Shown here in pieces: positions 22,610-29,988 of a stretch of 36,709 nucleotides of DNA; position 1 is the first letter of the stretch, and every line of letters begins with the position of its first letter. A program made the translations under genes and the position numbers. The notes under the pieces are model-generated. The model had not been told where the DNA came from. It saw only the letters and a program-made list of their open reading frames with translations, and did no database searches. This DNA comes from Kiritimatiellia bacterium (GTDB lineage Bacteria > Verrucomicrobiota > Kiritimatiellia > RFP12 > JAAYLN01): contig JAFWPM010000195.1 in NCBI GenBank assembly GCA_017509565.1, positions 1-36,709 on the forward strand, read 5' to 3'.

Positions 22610-23845
22610 CTATCGGAAATTCCGTCCGCGCCACGCCCCCATGGACATCCCGAAGCGGGAGCGGAATACGGCGTCGAGCGCGCTGTAGCAGCCGAAACCG
22701 CAGAAGTCGTGGACGATGGTGACTGGCGTGTCGGTCTGCGCAAGGAGCGCGCAGGCGCTTTCCAGCCTGACTGAGAGGATTTCCTCGTTTGCCGTGTGCC
22801 CCATCGCCTCGCGGAAACGCAGGTCGAAGGTGCGGCGCGGGACGATCCGCCCCAGCTCCTTCTCCAGACGGTCGATGACACCGGTGATCGTGATGCCGTT
22901 GCAAGCCTCGGCACGGATGATTTCCACCGCCCGGAGTATCCACGGCTCGTGCCGCCCGCGACCTGATGTCGATTTGCGGCGCGTGACCAGCAGCGGGCCG
23001 ATGGGAATTGCCGATTTGCCGATAGCATTCGATCGCACTCGACGGCAATCAGTTCGCTTGCATTCAACGGAACTCGATTGAAATCGGCGGCTTCTCGATG
23101 CCATAATCTCCACAAGCGCCCGAGCGGCGACAAAACCTATCCGCTCGAAATCGAGCTGGATCGAAGTCAAGGGAATTGGGGCATTTTCGCAGATTTTGGA
23201 TATGTTGTCCGTGGAACAGATCGAAATATCCTTCGGAATGTGGCGGTGCGCGGCGATTGCCGCGCGTTCCACGGCCTCGGCAGTGGCGTCGCTGGCGGTG
23301 AAAATCGCGGTATGGCCTGGCAAATCGGCGACCCAGTCTGACAACCGCTCGAAACGGCTCTCCTCCGACTCCGGCCAGTTCGCCGGAAAAACTTCACATT
23401 CCGCCCCCTCCTTCCTGCAGCACCGCATGAAGGCGTCGACTCGCATTCGCGACCACGGGTGCGGGACGATAAACCCGACGGCGGCGAAGGCGGCGGGCTT
23501 CCATCGCGAAAGTTCGCGAAACGCGGCATTGGCCACCGCCGCGTCGTCGATCACGACATCGGGGGCCTTGCCCGCGATTGCCTCCGCCGGGTATTCGATA
23601 TAGGAGGCGGGGATGGCACCGAGGACGTCTGGCATGTAATCGACCGTGCGACCGGATCCCTCGACGATCACGCCGCCCGGACGGTAGTCGGCGATAAACG
23701 ACCGGACATCCCTTTGGCGCAATTCGTCGCGTGTGACCATGGCGACCTCCATTCCGCTCAATCCGGCGTAGCGCCGTATTCCGGCCAGCTTCAGAATCTG
23801 GCTCGGATTGTTCGGCACCATGTCGATGTAGAGAATGTCCGCCAT
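22610..23845 (-). CDS. XylR-like transcriptional regulator (PBP1 domain plus AraC helix-turn-helix)
   Basis: A 411-residue paralog of the regulator at 16356. It opens MADILYIDMVPNNPSQILKL and carries GIRRYAG, YIEYPAEAI, HTAIFTASDATAEAVERAAI and DISICSTDN in the sugar-sensor part. After the motif GPLLVTRRKSTSGRGR comes the AraC domain (GITITGVIDRLEKELGRIVP ... FDLRFREAMGHTANEEILSVRL ... DTPVTIVHDFCGFGCYSALD). The start at 23845 fits the family; a longer in-frame extension to 24124 has no such support. The linker (residues about 254-285) is encoded by a repeat-rich stretch (23010-23088). A promoter (23962-23990) and a palindrome (23897-23911) lie in its leader. Likely targets are the beta-strand-repeat gene and GH5 directly downstream. 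Confidence 0.92.
   Translation of the reverse strand: MADILYIDMVPNNPSQILKLAGIRRYAGLSGMEVAMVTRDELRQRDVRSFIADYRPGGVIVEGSGRTVDYMPDVLGAIPASYIEYPAEAIAGKAPDVVIDDAAVANAAFRELSRWKPAAFAAVGFIVPHPWSRMRVDAFMRCCRKEGAECEVFPANWPESEESRFERLSDWVADLPGHTAIFTASDATAEAVERAAIAAHRHIPKDISICSTDNISKICENAPIPLTSIQLDFERIGFVAARALVEIMASRSRRFQSSSVECKRTDCRRVRSNAIGKSAIPIGPLLVTRRKSTSGRGRHEPWILRAVEIIRAEACNGITITGVIDRLEKELGRIVPRRTFDLRFREAMGHTANEEILSVRLESACALLAQTDTPVTIVHDFCGFGCYSALDAVFRSRFGMSMGAWRGRNFR
23010..23088. repeat. Inverted and direct repeats inside the linker of a regulator gene
   Basis: GCCGATTT (23010-23017) and AAATCGGC (23081-23088) form perfect 8-bp arms. Between them an 18-base direct repeat, GCATTC-6N-ACTCGA, occurs twice with a 35-base period (23025 and 23060). 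The stretch encodes the Cys/Arg-rich linker between the sensor and AraC domains. Confidence 0.5.
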
Positions 23846-23896
23846 TTCTACAGCGGCTCCATCGCTGGAATGCCGATGAGGGCCGGGAAATCGTGG

Positions 23897-23911
23897 ACTC
23901 CGGTCCGGAGT
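23897..23911. promoter_or_regulatory. 15-bp palindrome in the regulator leader
   Basis: ACTCCGG-T-CCGGAGT is a perfect inverted repeat with a single central base, between the promoter at 23962 and the regulator start at 23845. It may be an autoregulatory operator. Confidence 0.4.
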
Positions 23912-23961
23912 TCTCTGGTTCTGCGTTCTGCCATGTCGCCCCATTGTCGTTTGCGCCTTCA

Positions 23962-23990
23962 ATTCTAGCAAAACGCGGGGCGAAAGCCAA
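23962..23990 (-). promoter_or_regulatory. Promoter TTGGCT-17-TAGAAT of the 22610-23845 regulator
   Basis: Minus strand: TTGGCT (23990-23985), 17 bases, extended -10 TGC-TAGAAT (23967-23962), followed by TGAAG. The same TGCTAGAATTGAAG string is present at the promoter near 26469. The leader is about 110 bases. Confidence 0.65.
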
Positions 23991-24288
23991 GCGCGAAGCG
24001 CAGTTGACAGAGATTCCAGAGGATACACCCTGCTTCCCCCGAAAAGCCTTCTCGCTTGGCCTAATGTCGCGGCGTCGCGGGCGCCCAATCCGCCGCAGGC
24101 GGATGATGTCGCCGCATTTTCCAAGCTCGCCAGTGGTCGCGTGGAAGCGCGACCCTCACAATGCGGCTCGTCCCGCCGGAATATTGCCTCCTAGCGCGCA
24201 AGCGCCTCTAGCAATGATGGCTCCCGGCACAAGCACCCGCACTTATGCACGAAGAGCCTCCTTCACACACCACCACAACCTCACTTCA
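23991..24288. other. Intergenic stretch without a recognisable gene
   Basis: No coding signal is seen. It holds a perfect 7-bp hairpin, GGTCGCG-tggaag-CGCGACC (24135-24154), and a smaller CCGCC-GCA-GGCGG stem near 24087. These look like intergenic repeats or a terminator for the alpha-galactosidase transcript. Confidence 0.5.
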
Positions 24289-24420
24289 CTAACCGAATAC
24301 CGCGCGTTCGCGCATTCGTCGCCTGGCTGCCGCGCAGGAGGAGGCGGCAATGGCTGCCACTACGGCGAGGAGTGGCAGCGTCAGCAGGAAATACAGATGG
24401 ACAATGGCCGCGATCAGCGC
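24289..24420 (-). pseudogene. MFS transporter, C-terminal remnant
   Basis: Minus strand, in a frame shifted from the alpha-galactosidase end, 43 codons read ALIAAIVHLYFLLTLPLLAV then VAAIAASSCAAARRRMRERA and a TAG at 24291-24289. This is one hydrophobic helix followed by an Arg-rich cytoplasmic tail, as at the end of MFS sugar transporters. There is no start codon, and the upstream part has been replaced by the alpha-galactosidase gene. The family call rests on pattern only. Confidence 0.45.
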
Positions 24421-26126
24421 CCGGCCTCACGAACCACGACGCCATGCGCGCCTCCGAAATCGAAGACCGCGCGGACTGCGCCTCCGTCGCCACGTTCCGC
24501 CTCCCAGACGGTCGGCGGCGTCCGCTCCCAGCGGTCTACTGGCCGGAGGTTCGACCATGTGCCGGACTCGGACAAGGCGCGGCGGACGAGCGGCAGGCGC
24601 TCCGCCGAGAGCGTTGACATCCGGTCGGAAAGCAGCAGCGAACCACCGGCCAGTGAGACCGCGCGCTCCCACAGCTCGACTTCCGGCAGCGCCAGTTCCG
24701 TGTTGTCGTCCCGGACGATGAGGGTGTCGGGGTCGTTGATCCAGAGACGCCCGTTCATGTAGGCGTGGTTCACCACGTTGCGGCAGACATTCGGGACATT
24801 TGGCGCCTCGGCGAACTGCCCCGGCTTGCTCCAATACGGCGTAATGTCCGTCGAAGAGCGCATCGCGTCGATGATTCCGACTACGGGGGCGAAGGGCGTC
24901 GTGCAGCCAAGTATGAACCCGTCGTCACCAAAACCGCGCCTGATTGCCTCGAACCCGCGCCGCAGCGCCTGGGCGCGGGTTGCCGTCCGGTCATGGTAAA
25001 CCGCGCCCGGAACGGCGCATTCGATTATGCAGAAATCAAGCTTTACGTAGTCGATGCCGAGCGCGCGTATGTCGCGGAAGAGCGTTTCGAGGTGCCGTTG
25101 GACATCCGGACGTGTCGCGTCGAGGACGAATACGCGGTTGCCACGCCATCCCATTGGCGAAAAGGGGGCGCCGGAGGCGTCGCGCAGGAGCCAGTCGGGA
25201 TGTTCCGCGGCCATGGCCGAGTCGCTTTCGACCATGAACGGGCCTACCCATAGGGCGGGCGCAAAGCCGCGCCTTTTCGCCTCGTCGGCAAACCGCGCAA
25301 GACCGCCGGGGAATTTGTCATTGGCGCCGCGCCAGTCGCCAAGCGCCGTCTGCCATCCGTCGTCAAGCTGGATATAGCGCACTTTGCCGAATTCAGGATC
25401 GTCGCGGTGGGCTGCAAGCCAGTCCATGTTCTCCACGATGTCCGAGAGCGCGACCTTGCTGAAGTAGTAGTACCAGCTGCACCAGCCGACGGGCGGCGCA
25501 AAGCGGCGGCGGGCGCCCGAATCGGCCGCCCAGCGGTCCGCGTAGGCGGCGAAGAGGGATTCGGTATCCGTGCCGTCAAGGATGAGGAGCGATTCGGTTT
25601 CAATCCGGCCGCCGGCAGGCAGTTCGGCGCCGTCGCAGGCGCAGAGCGCAAGGAATTCCTCGACGCCGCCGGCGTCGAGTTTCACGGAAAAGTGGCCGAA
25701 GCGATCGGCGGCCGTCGTGAATCCGAAGAGTCGCATGGCGCCGTCAGGACGCCGCAGGCAGCACATGTTGTCGGAAAGGTAGCGGCCGCGCTCGCCGGGG
25801 TGGAAGTCATCCGGCGTCGAGACGCAGTTCTTAAGGTAGCCCGGCGAATAGTCAAAGGGTTCGTCGTCCCAGTTGCGGACACCGCATGGACTGGCCATTT
25901 GCCAGCTTTCGACGTAGAATTTCAGACCGGGCGCATCAAAGTCCCCGCGGCCGGGCGCCTTGCGCCAGCCCAGCTCTTCGGGCCGGACGGTCGTGCCGGC
26001 GCGATTCTCCAGCGCAATGCGCCGAACGCCGTTTTCACGGCCCTCTGTCAAAAACAGGCCGCGCTTCGCGGCCTCTTTGGCGTCAAGCCATTCGCCGCCG
26101 AGTTTAAGGACTGGTGAGAGTTTCAT
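24414..26126 (-). CDS. Alpha-galactosidase, GH36 (melibiase) family
   Basis: A 570-residue retaining glycosidase that removes terminal alpha-linked galactose. Family motifs are PPVGWCSWYYYF, YIQLDDGWQ, ALWVGPFM, the nucleophile Asp364 in YVKLDF, and the acid/base Asp427 in RSSTDITPYW. No signal peptide is seen, so it acts in the cytoplasm, probably on imported oligosaccharides. It is shorter than many GH36 enzymes (about 700 residues) because the N-terminal sandwich is reduced. The ATG at 26126 (preceded by TTG at 26129) begins the protein MKLSPVLKLGGEWLDAKEAA. Its own regulator (26574-27290) is broken, so control may be lost or taken over by the promoter at 26469. The MFS remnant overlaps its end. 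Confidence 0.92.
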   Translation of the reverse strand: MKLSPVLKLGGEWLDAKEAAKRGLFLTEGRENGVRRIALENRAGTTVRPEELGWRKAPGRGDFDAPGLKFYVESWQMASPCGVRNWDDEPFDYSPGYLKNCVSTPDDFHPGERGRYLSDNMCCLRRPDGAMRLFGFTTAADRFGHFSVKLDAGGVEEFLALCACDGAELPAGGRIETESLLILDGTDTESLFAAYADRWAADSGARRRFAPPVGWCSWYYYFSKVALSDIVENMDWLAAHRDDPEFGKVRYIQLDDGWQTALGDWRGANDKFPGGLARFADEAKRRGFAPALWVGPFMVESDSAMAAEHPDWLLRDASGAPFSPMGWRGNRVFVLDATRPDVQRHLETLFRDIRALGIDYVKLDFCIIECAVPGAVYHDRTATRAQALRRGFEAIRRGFGDDGFILGCTTPFAPVVGIIDAMRSSTDITPYWSKPGQFAEAPNVPNVCRNVVNHAYMNGRLWINDPDTLIVRDDNTELALPEVELWERAVSLAGGSLLLSDRMSTLSAERLPLVRRALSESGTWSNLRPVDRWERTPPTVWEAERGDGGAVRAVFDFGGAHGVVVREAGR

Positions 26127-26132
26127 CAATTG

Positions 26133-26441
26133 CTAAACCTCTTCCGACATGGGCAGTCGAAAAGCAAAACTTGGGCACTTGCCACGTTCATCCGCCGGGT
26201 TCGCGCCTATGGCGGTTCCGCCAAGGCACTCCCTGAATCGTTCGGCGTAGCGCCTATCGCAGCAATCCTTTATGCTGCAAGACAGAAGCGACTTGCCGAA
26301 GCGACGAAGACGCAGGGACACGGCATGCCGGACATTCTCCAAGTCATGCATTTTCGCCGCACGATCCATAAAACAGGCGTTCGCTTTGCGCATTGGCGCG
26401 TAGCCCGACACGCCATAGCGAATGAAGCGTAGCTCTTTCAT
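26133..26441 (-). CDS. Possible small ORF / leader of the alpha-galactosidase gene
   Basis: A 102-codon frame (MKELRFIRYGVSGYAPMRKA...) that starts about 25 bases after a good promoter and stops six bases before the alpha-galactosidase ATG. GGGAA lies nine bases before its ATG. The spacing suits a leader peptide or coupled gene, but the amino-acid composition (many Arg, Cys) matches no family I know, and the opposite strand is equally open. If it is not translated, this is a 330-base untranslated leader. Confidence 0.3.
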   Translation of the reverse strand: MKELRFIRYGVSGYAPMRKANACFMDRAAKMHDLENVRHAVSLRLRRFGKSLLSCSIKDCCDRRYAERFRECLGGTAIGANPADERGKCPSFAFRLPMSEEV

Positions 26442-26468
26442 GGAATTCCCTTGTCGATTGCGGCTTCA

Positions 26469-26497
26469 ATTCTAGCAAAGCGATTCATGAATTTCAA
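26469..26497 (-). promoter_or_regulatory. Promoter TTGAAA-17-TAGAAT
   Basis: Minus strand: TTGAAA (26497-26492), 17 bases, extended -10 TGC-TAGAAT (26474-26469). The best candidate to drive the alpha-galactosidase gene. Confidence 0.7.
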
Positions 26498-26505
26498 ATC
26501 CCGAT

Positions 26506-26564
26506 GTGCGGCGAGACGCCGCACCTCCAAAGCCCATCCTGATGCGCAGGCTCAGCCCTGCGCA
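26506..26564. repeat. Pair of REP-like hairpins next to the RAYT tail
   Basis: Two perfect 8-bp stems in tandem: GTGCGGCG-aga-CGCCGCAC (26506-26524) and TGCGCAGG-ctcagc-CCTGCGCA (26543-26564). They lie just downstream of the RAYT-type coding tail at 26574, the place where REP sequences that RAYT transposases act on are normally found. Confidence 0.6.
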
Positions 26565-26573
26565 ATCCCCGCT

Positions 26574-27290
26574 TCAGGCGCTTCTCTTCCCTGCGCAGAA
26601 CAGCGGGGTACTTCGCTCACCGGTGCCGAAGCTTATCGGCTTGGTCCTCGCCCTCCCCGGCTGGCTGAATTCGCCTATCCTCGCCTTCACGTATTCCTTC
26701 GACCCGAAGGCTATCCCCCTGGAGATGTTTCTATCCCTCTTGCGCATATCCTCCAGCCTTATCCGCACCACGGCGTTGCCGTCGCGCCCGGGCGCCTGCC
26801 CTTCCCCGCCGTCCTGCGCAGCCTCCCCGCCGTCCTCGACGGTCTCCATCTCCAGCCGCGACACGTATGCCCTCCACTTCTCCGCCGCGCCAGCATTGCC
26901 GAAGCACATTGACAGCAGCGCCGCCCTGGCGCGCCTGTCGCCCGCGTACGCAGCCCCGTAGCCGCTCCAGGCGTACTTCGCCGCGCCGTCCCAGTGAATC
27001 CGCGCCCCTGCGCCGCCGTGGAGGGTCGGTGGGGCGTGCAGATAGACGACAGGCGTTTTCCCGAAGAGGCGTGGCGGAAAGCCCGCGTGGAGGCCGGCGC
27101 ACTCCACGATGCATCCCGCGACGGGAGCATGCTCACGGAAAAGAGCCTCAAGAGACTCAGGGCGGGTTTCAGACTCAAGCACTGTCGCGGCCACCCAGCC
27201 GAGCGTGGCGGCATAGCGCCGGATTCCGGCCAGCGTGAGCGCGTGAATCGAATCGCCGGGGCTGATGTTGAGGTAGAGGATGGTTGTCAT
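26574..27290 (-). pseudogene. Chimera: XylR-like regulator N-terminus fused in frame to RAYT transposase C-terminus
   Basis: A 238-codon open frame. Residues 1 to about 98 (MTTILYLNISPGDSIHALTL ... GIRRYAATLGW ... TPVVYLHAPP) match the sensor start of the XylR-like paralogs. From about residue 100 the sequence changes to AAKYAWSGYGAAYAGDRRAR and, after an acidic linker, RNISRGIAFGSKEYVKARIG ... FGTGERSTPLFCAGKRSA. This second part is the C-terminal half of a REP-associated tyrosine transposase and is closely similar to the partial gene at 36492-36709. The regulator lacks its AraC domain and the transposase lacks its catalytic HUH/Tyr half, so neither should work. The frame is intact, so a fusion protein may still be made. 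It lies upstream of alpha-galactosidase, its former target. Confidence 0.72.
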
Positions 27291-27461
27291 CTACATCGCC
27301 TCTTCGGCGATCTGTTCGGCGCGGATCATCTCGTCGCCCCTGAACTGGTAGACGATCTGGTGCGGCACGTCGGCGCGGATGCCGAAGGCCTCCAGCCGCG
27401 TCGCACCATGACGCGTCTCGTTGTAATGCGACAAATAGTCTGTCCCTTTATGCGCCCACCG
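27291..27461 (-). pseudogene. C-terminal remnant of an unidentified protein
   Basis: Between two stops a 56-codon frame ends RLEAFGIRADVPHQIVYQFR, then GDEMIRAEQIAEEAM and TAG, directly abutting the ATG of the chimera. The clean composition suggests the tail of a real protein that lost its front; I cannot name the family. The adjoining 27462-27617 shows no gene. Confidence 0.35.
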
Positions 27462-27617
27462 CTACGCGAAGGCGCGCGGGCGGATCGGCCGGGAAATCGG
27501 CACGCCTCGCGCACGGTCTTCGTGGCGCTCACCGCGCGCTTCTTCGTCGAGAAGGCGATAATGCAAAATATGGGCGCGGCCCGCTTCGCGTGTAAGGCGG
27601 GATGGGCGTGGAGCAAT

Positions 27618-29915
27618 TTACCTCGGCCGTTCCGCGCAGCCGCGGATGCCTTCCAGCAGCGCCCTCCTGCGAGGGGTGTCGGCGGCGGGCGCGAGGTGCT
27701 GTGCGTCGGGGCCCTCGTGCTCGACGCTCCAGCCTTCCCATTCGCGGAAGGCGTGGTAGGTCCAGTCCCAGCCATATTCCTCGAATATCGCGATGCAGTC
27801 GCGCAGGTATTGGTCCGCCCCCGGCGCCCAGGCGATGGCGCTGAATTCGCCGCAGTAGATTTTCGCGCCGTGGCGGAGCTGGAAGTCGCGCACGGGCCCC
27901 AGCGCCCCTCGCAGGGATTCCGCGTTCCACCCCTTTTCGGCGTTGGGATAGGGATCGGGCGTCTTCCCCTGCTTCCACATCACCCCCTGGTGCGTGAAGC
28001 GCAACGGCACGTACATGTGAACTTCGTAGATGACGTTCGTAAGGTCGAGCGGCGACAGCGTGGCGAAGGCGCTCGGCGAGTCCTGCGAATTGGCTTCGAC
28101 GATGACCGGAACGTCGGGATCGATTTCGCGGATGGCCTCGGCGGCGCGCTTCTGGAGCGTCCAGAAGTCGCATCCCGGCAGGGCCTCGGAGGTCTGCATC
28201 GGCTCGTTCACGAGGTCGTAGCCGTAGATGCCCTCGCGCCCCTTGAAGCGCGCGGCGATGCGCCGCCACGTTTCGACGAAGAAGTCCGCGCATTCGGCGT
28301 CGTGGCACATGCGCAGGTCGTTCGCGGCGTCGCGGTTGCCGGGCGGCGTGTGGAGGTCGAGTACCACCTTCATGCCGCGCGCCGCGGCCTGCGGCAGGAC
28401 AAACGAGTCGAAGTGGTCGAGCTTTTCGGCAAGCCAGCGGCCGTAGGCCTCGAAATCGACCGGGGCGTCCTTTTTCTGCCTGTAGCCCCACATCTGGTAG
28501 CGGAGGAGCGTCGCGCCCCAGGCCTGGAGCGTGTCGAAGTCGGCCTCGGTCATGCGGTGCGGCGACATCACACCCCGGAGATTTTCAACGCAAAGCCGCG
28601 GAGTGGCAGAGCTGTTTTGGACAGGATTGGCAGGATTGGCAGGATTGCCACCCTCACGCAGAGGCGCGGAGGCGCAGAGGTTTTGTTCCCGCCTTTCTCC
28701 GCGTCCCCGCGTCTCTGCGTTAAGATTTCCAGTGTACACGCACCGGTGGGTCTGGTTCGTGACGGGCCAGGGCGGAATCGGTTCGACGAGGCGGAGCGAG
28801 GAAAGGTCGAATTCGGCGTGGCCGCTCGCCTCCTGGAGTCCGAGGACGAGGCGGACCTTGCGGCGCGTGGCGGCGCTGAAGTCGCCGAGGCGGATCGTCT
28901 GCTCCGGGAAGTCGCCGAGACGCGACGCCGTGTTGGGGTAGAACCAGTCGCCGGCGACGGGGTCCTCGTATTCAAACTGGAACTTGAGGCCGTTGTACCA
29001 ATGGAGCGGCTTGCCGATTCCCCTGCCGCTGGCCGTGATCTCCGCGCCGACGGGCCGTCCGTCCCAAGGCGAGAGGTCGATTTCGGCGGAGGCGAGGCCG
29101 CCCTTCGCCGCCTCCTCGCCGGGCGGCACGTCCACCACGAGGCGATCGCCATCGATGCGGGCGTACGGCGTGGTCGTCCAGACAAGCGTCGGCTCCGCGC
29201 CGAGGCGGTCGAGTTCGTCGAAGCCGACGATCGCCATGCCGAGCGATTCGGCGGCAGCGAGGATGGTTTCGAGGTCGGCGCGCGACATGCTCACGCCTTC
29301 GGCTGTTTCGCCGATGCCGTGGGAATACAGGACGAGGACGGCGTTCGACGCGGCGACGCCGGGCACCATGGCGGCGACTTCCGCGCCGCCGCGCCTGTAC
29401 TTCGGACCGACGCCGAGGCCGGGCAGGTAGCGGCGCGACGCCGCTTCGGCGACGGGGAAGGCGCCGGCGAAGTCGCCGCCGCCGCGAAGGCGGTCGAAGT
29501 GGCGCAGGAGAAAGGCGTCCGTCTGCGGCGTGTGGCGGCTCATCGGATAGGCGAAGGAGCGCACGGGGAGGCCGGCCGCGCGGCAGGCCGCGAGCTGCGG
29601 CTCGATCTCGTCGGCGAGGTATCCGTCTTCGCCGAGTTTCGCGACGACATCCGGCGCGACTTGGTGCTTGAGGCCGTGCAGGCCGATGGAATGGCTGGCT
29701 TCGGAGAGTTTGCGCAGCGAGGCGACCGCCCCGTCGTCGATGTCGTGGTAGGCGAAGAAGGTCGCGTGTGCGCCGTGCGCGGCGAAAATCGGCAGGGCCG
29801 CCTCCCAGTCGGGGAAGCGACTGTCGTCGAACGTGAGGCACAGGACGCCATTCGCCGCTGCGGTCGCCGCCACGGCGGAGGAAAGGATCAGTGACATTGC
29901 GTACTTTGCGGACAT
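27618..29915 (-). CDS. Polysaccharide deacetylase - GH5 fusion, interrupted in frame by a palindromic element
   Basis: A 765-residue exported protein (signal peptide to about residue 21). The N-terminal part is a NodB-type deacetylase domain: LTFDDSRFPDW with Asp31, and the zinc motif His80-x3-His84 in IGLHGLKH, then FAYPMSRHTPQ and LVLYSHGIGE. A beta-sandwich of about 130 residues follows (ASAEIDLSPWDGRPVGAEIT ... HAEFDLSSLRLVEP). The rest is a GH5 barrel with acid/base Glu571 (YDLVNEPM) and nucleophile Glu690 (IYCGEFSAI), at normal spacing. Between sandwich and barrel lies a 48-codon low-quality stretch (TRGRGERREQNL ... NPANPANPVQ) encoded by a dispersed palindromic repeat. Joint action on an acetylated beta-mannan or similar polymer is plausible. 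It is transcribed from its own promoter at 29943-29971. Confidence 0.88.
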   Translation of the reverse strand: MSAKYAMSLILSSAVAATAAANGVLCLTFDDSRFPDWEAALPIFAAHGAHATFFAYHDIDDGAVASLRKLSEASHSIGLHGLKHQVAPDVVAKLGEDGYLADEIEPQLAACRAAGLPVRSFAYPMSRHTPQTDAFLLRHFDRLRGGGDFAGAFPVAEAASRRYLPGLGVGPKYRRGGAEVAAMVPGVAASNAVLVLYSHGIGETAEGVSMSRADLETILAAAESLGMAIVGFDELDRLGAEPTLVWTTTPYARIDGDRLVVDVPPGEEAAKGGLASAEIDLSPWDGRPVGAEITASGRGIGKPLHWYNGLKFQFEYEDPVAGDWFYPNTASRLGDFPEQTIRLGDFSAATRRKVRLVLGLQEASGHAEFDLSSLRLVEPIPPWPVTNQTHRCVYTGNLNAETRGRGERREQNLCASAPLREGGNPANPANPVQNSSATPRLCVENLRGVMSPHRMTEADFDTLQAWGATLLRYQMWGYRQKKDAPVDFEAYGRWLAEKLDHFDSFVLPQAAARGMKVVLDLHTPPGNRDAANDLRMCHDAECADFFVETWRRIAARFKGREGIYGYDLVNEPMQTSEALPGCDFWTLQKRAAEAIREIDPDVPVIVEANSQDSPSAFATLSPLDLTNVIYEVHMYVPLRFTHQGVMWKQGKTPDPYPNAEKGWNAESLRGALGPVRDFQLRHGAKIYCGEFSAIAWAPGADQYLRDCIAIFEEYGWDWTYHAFREWEGWSVEHEGPDAQHLAPAADTPRRRALLEGIRGCAERPR
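28579..28730. repeat. Palindromic element inserted in frame in the deacetylase-GH5 gene
   Basis: The direct repeats AGATTTTC (28579-28586) and AGATTTCC (28723-28730) lie exactly 144 bases apart (48 codons). Between them are the outer arms ACGCAAAGCCGCGGAG and, at the far end, CTCTGCGTTAAG; a 24-bp hairpin (28656-28679 with 28697-28720, 20 of 24 paired); and a tandem GGCAGGATTG run (about 28621-28648). Removing 144 bases fuses YTGN to LRGV and restores a normal GH5 opening. The arms match the intergenic element at 10061-10180. Confidence 0.78.
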
Positions 29916-29942
29916 CGTGGATGATTGCAGACAACGGTATCA

Positions 29943-29971
29943 ATGCTAGCGTAGTTCACTTAACCGTGCAA
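29943..29971 (-). promoter_or_regulatory. Promoter TTGCAC-17-TAGCAT of the deacetylase-GH5 gene
   Basis: Minus strand: TTGCAC (29971-29966), 17 bases, TAGCAT (29948-29943), about 28 bases before the ATG at 29915. It lies in the short gap after the hydrolase gene at 29989. Confidence 0.6.
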
Positions 29972-29988
29972 GCGCTTCCCCTCGCCCG

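Noticed and set aside
19545-22688. Plus-strand open frame of 1047 codons
   Set aside because: Antisense to a clear secreted repeat protein; the product is Arg/Gly-rich with no domains, an effect of GC-biased codons.
26994-29894. Plus-strand open frame of 966 codons
   Set aside because: Runs antisense through the chimera and the deacetylase-GH5 gene; no signal, no motifs.
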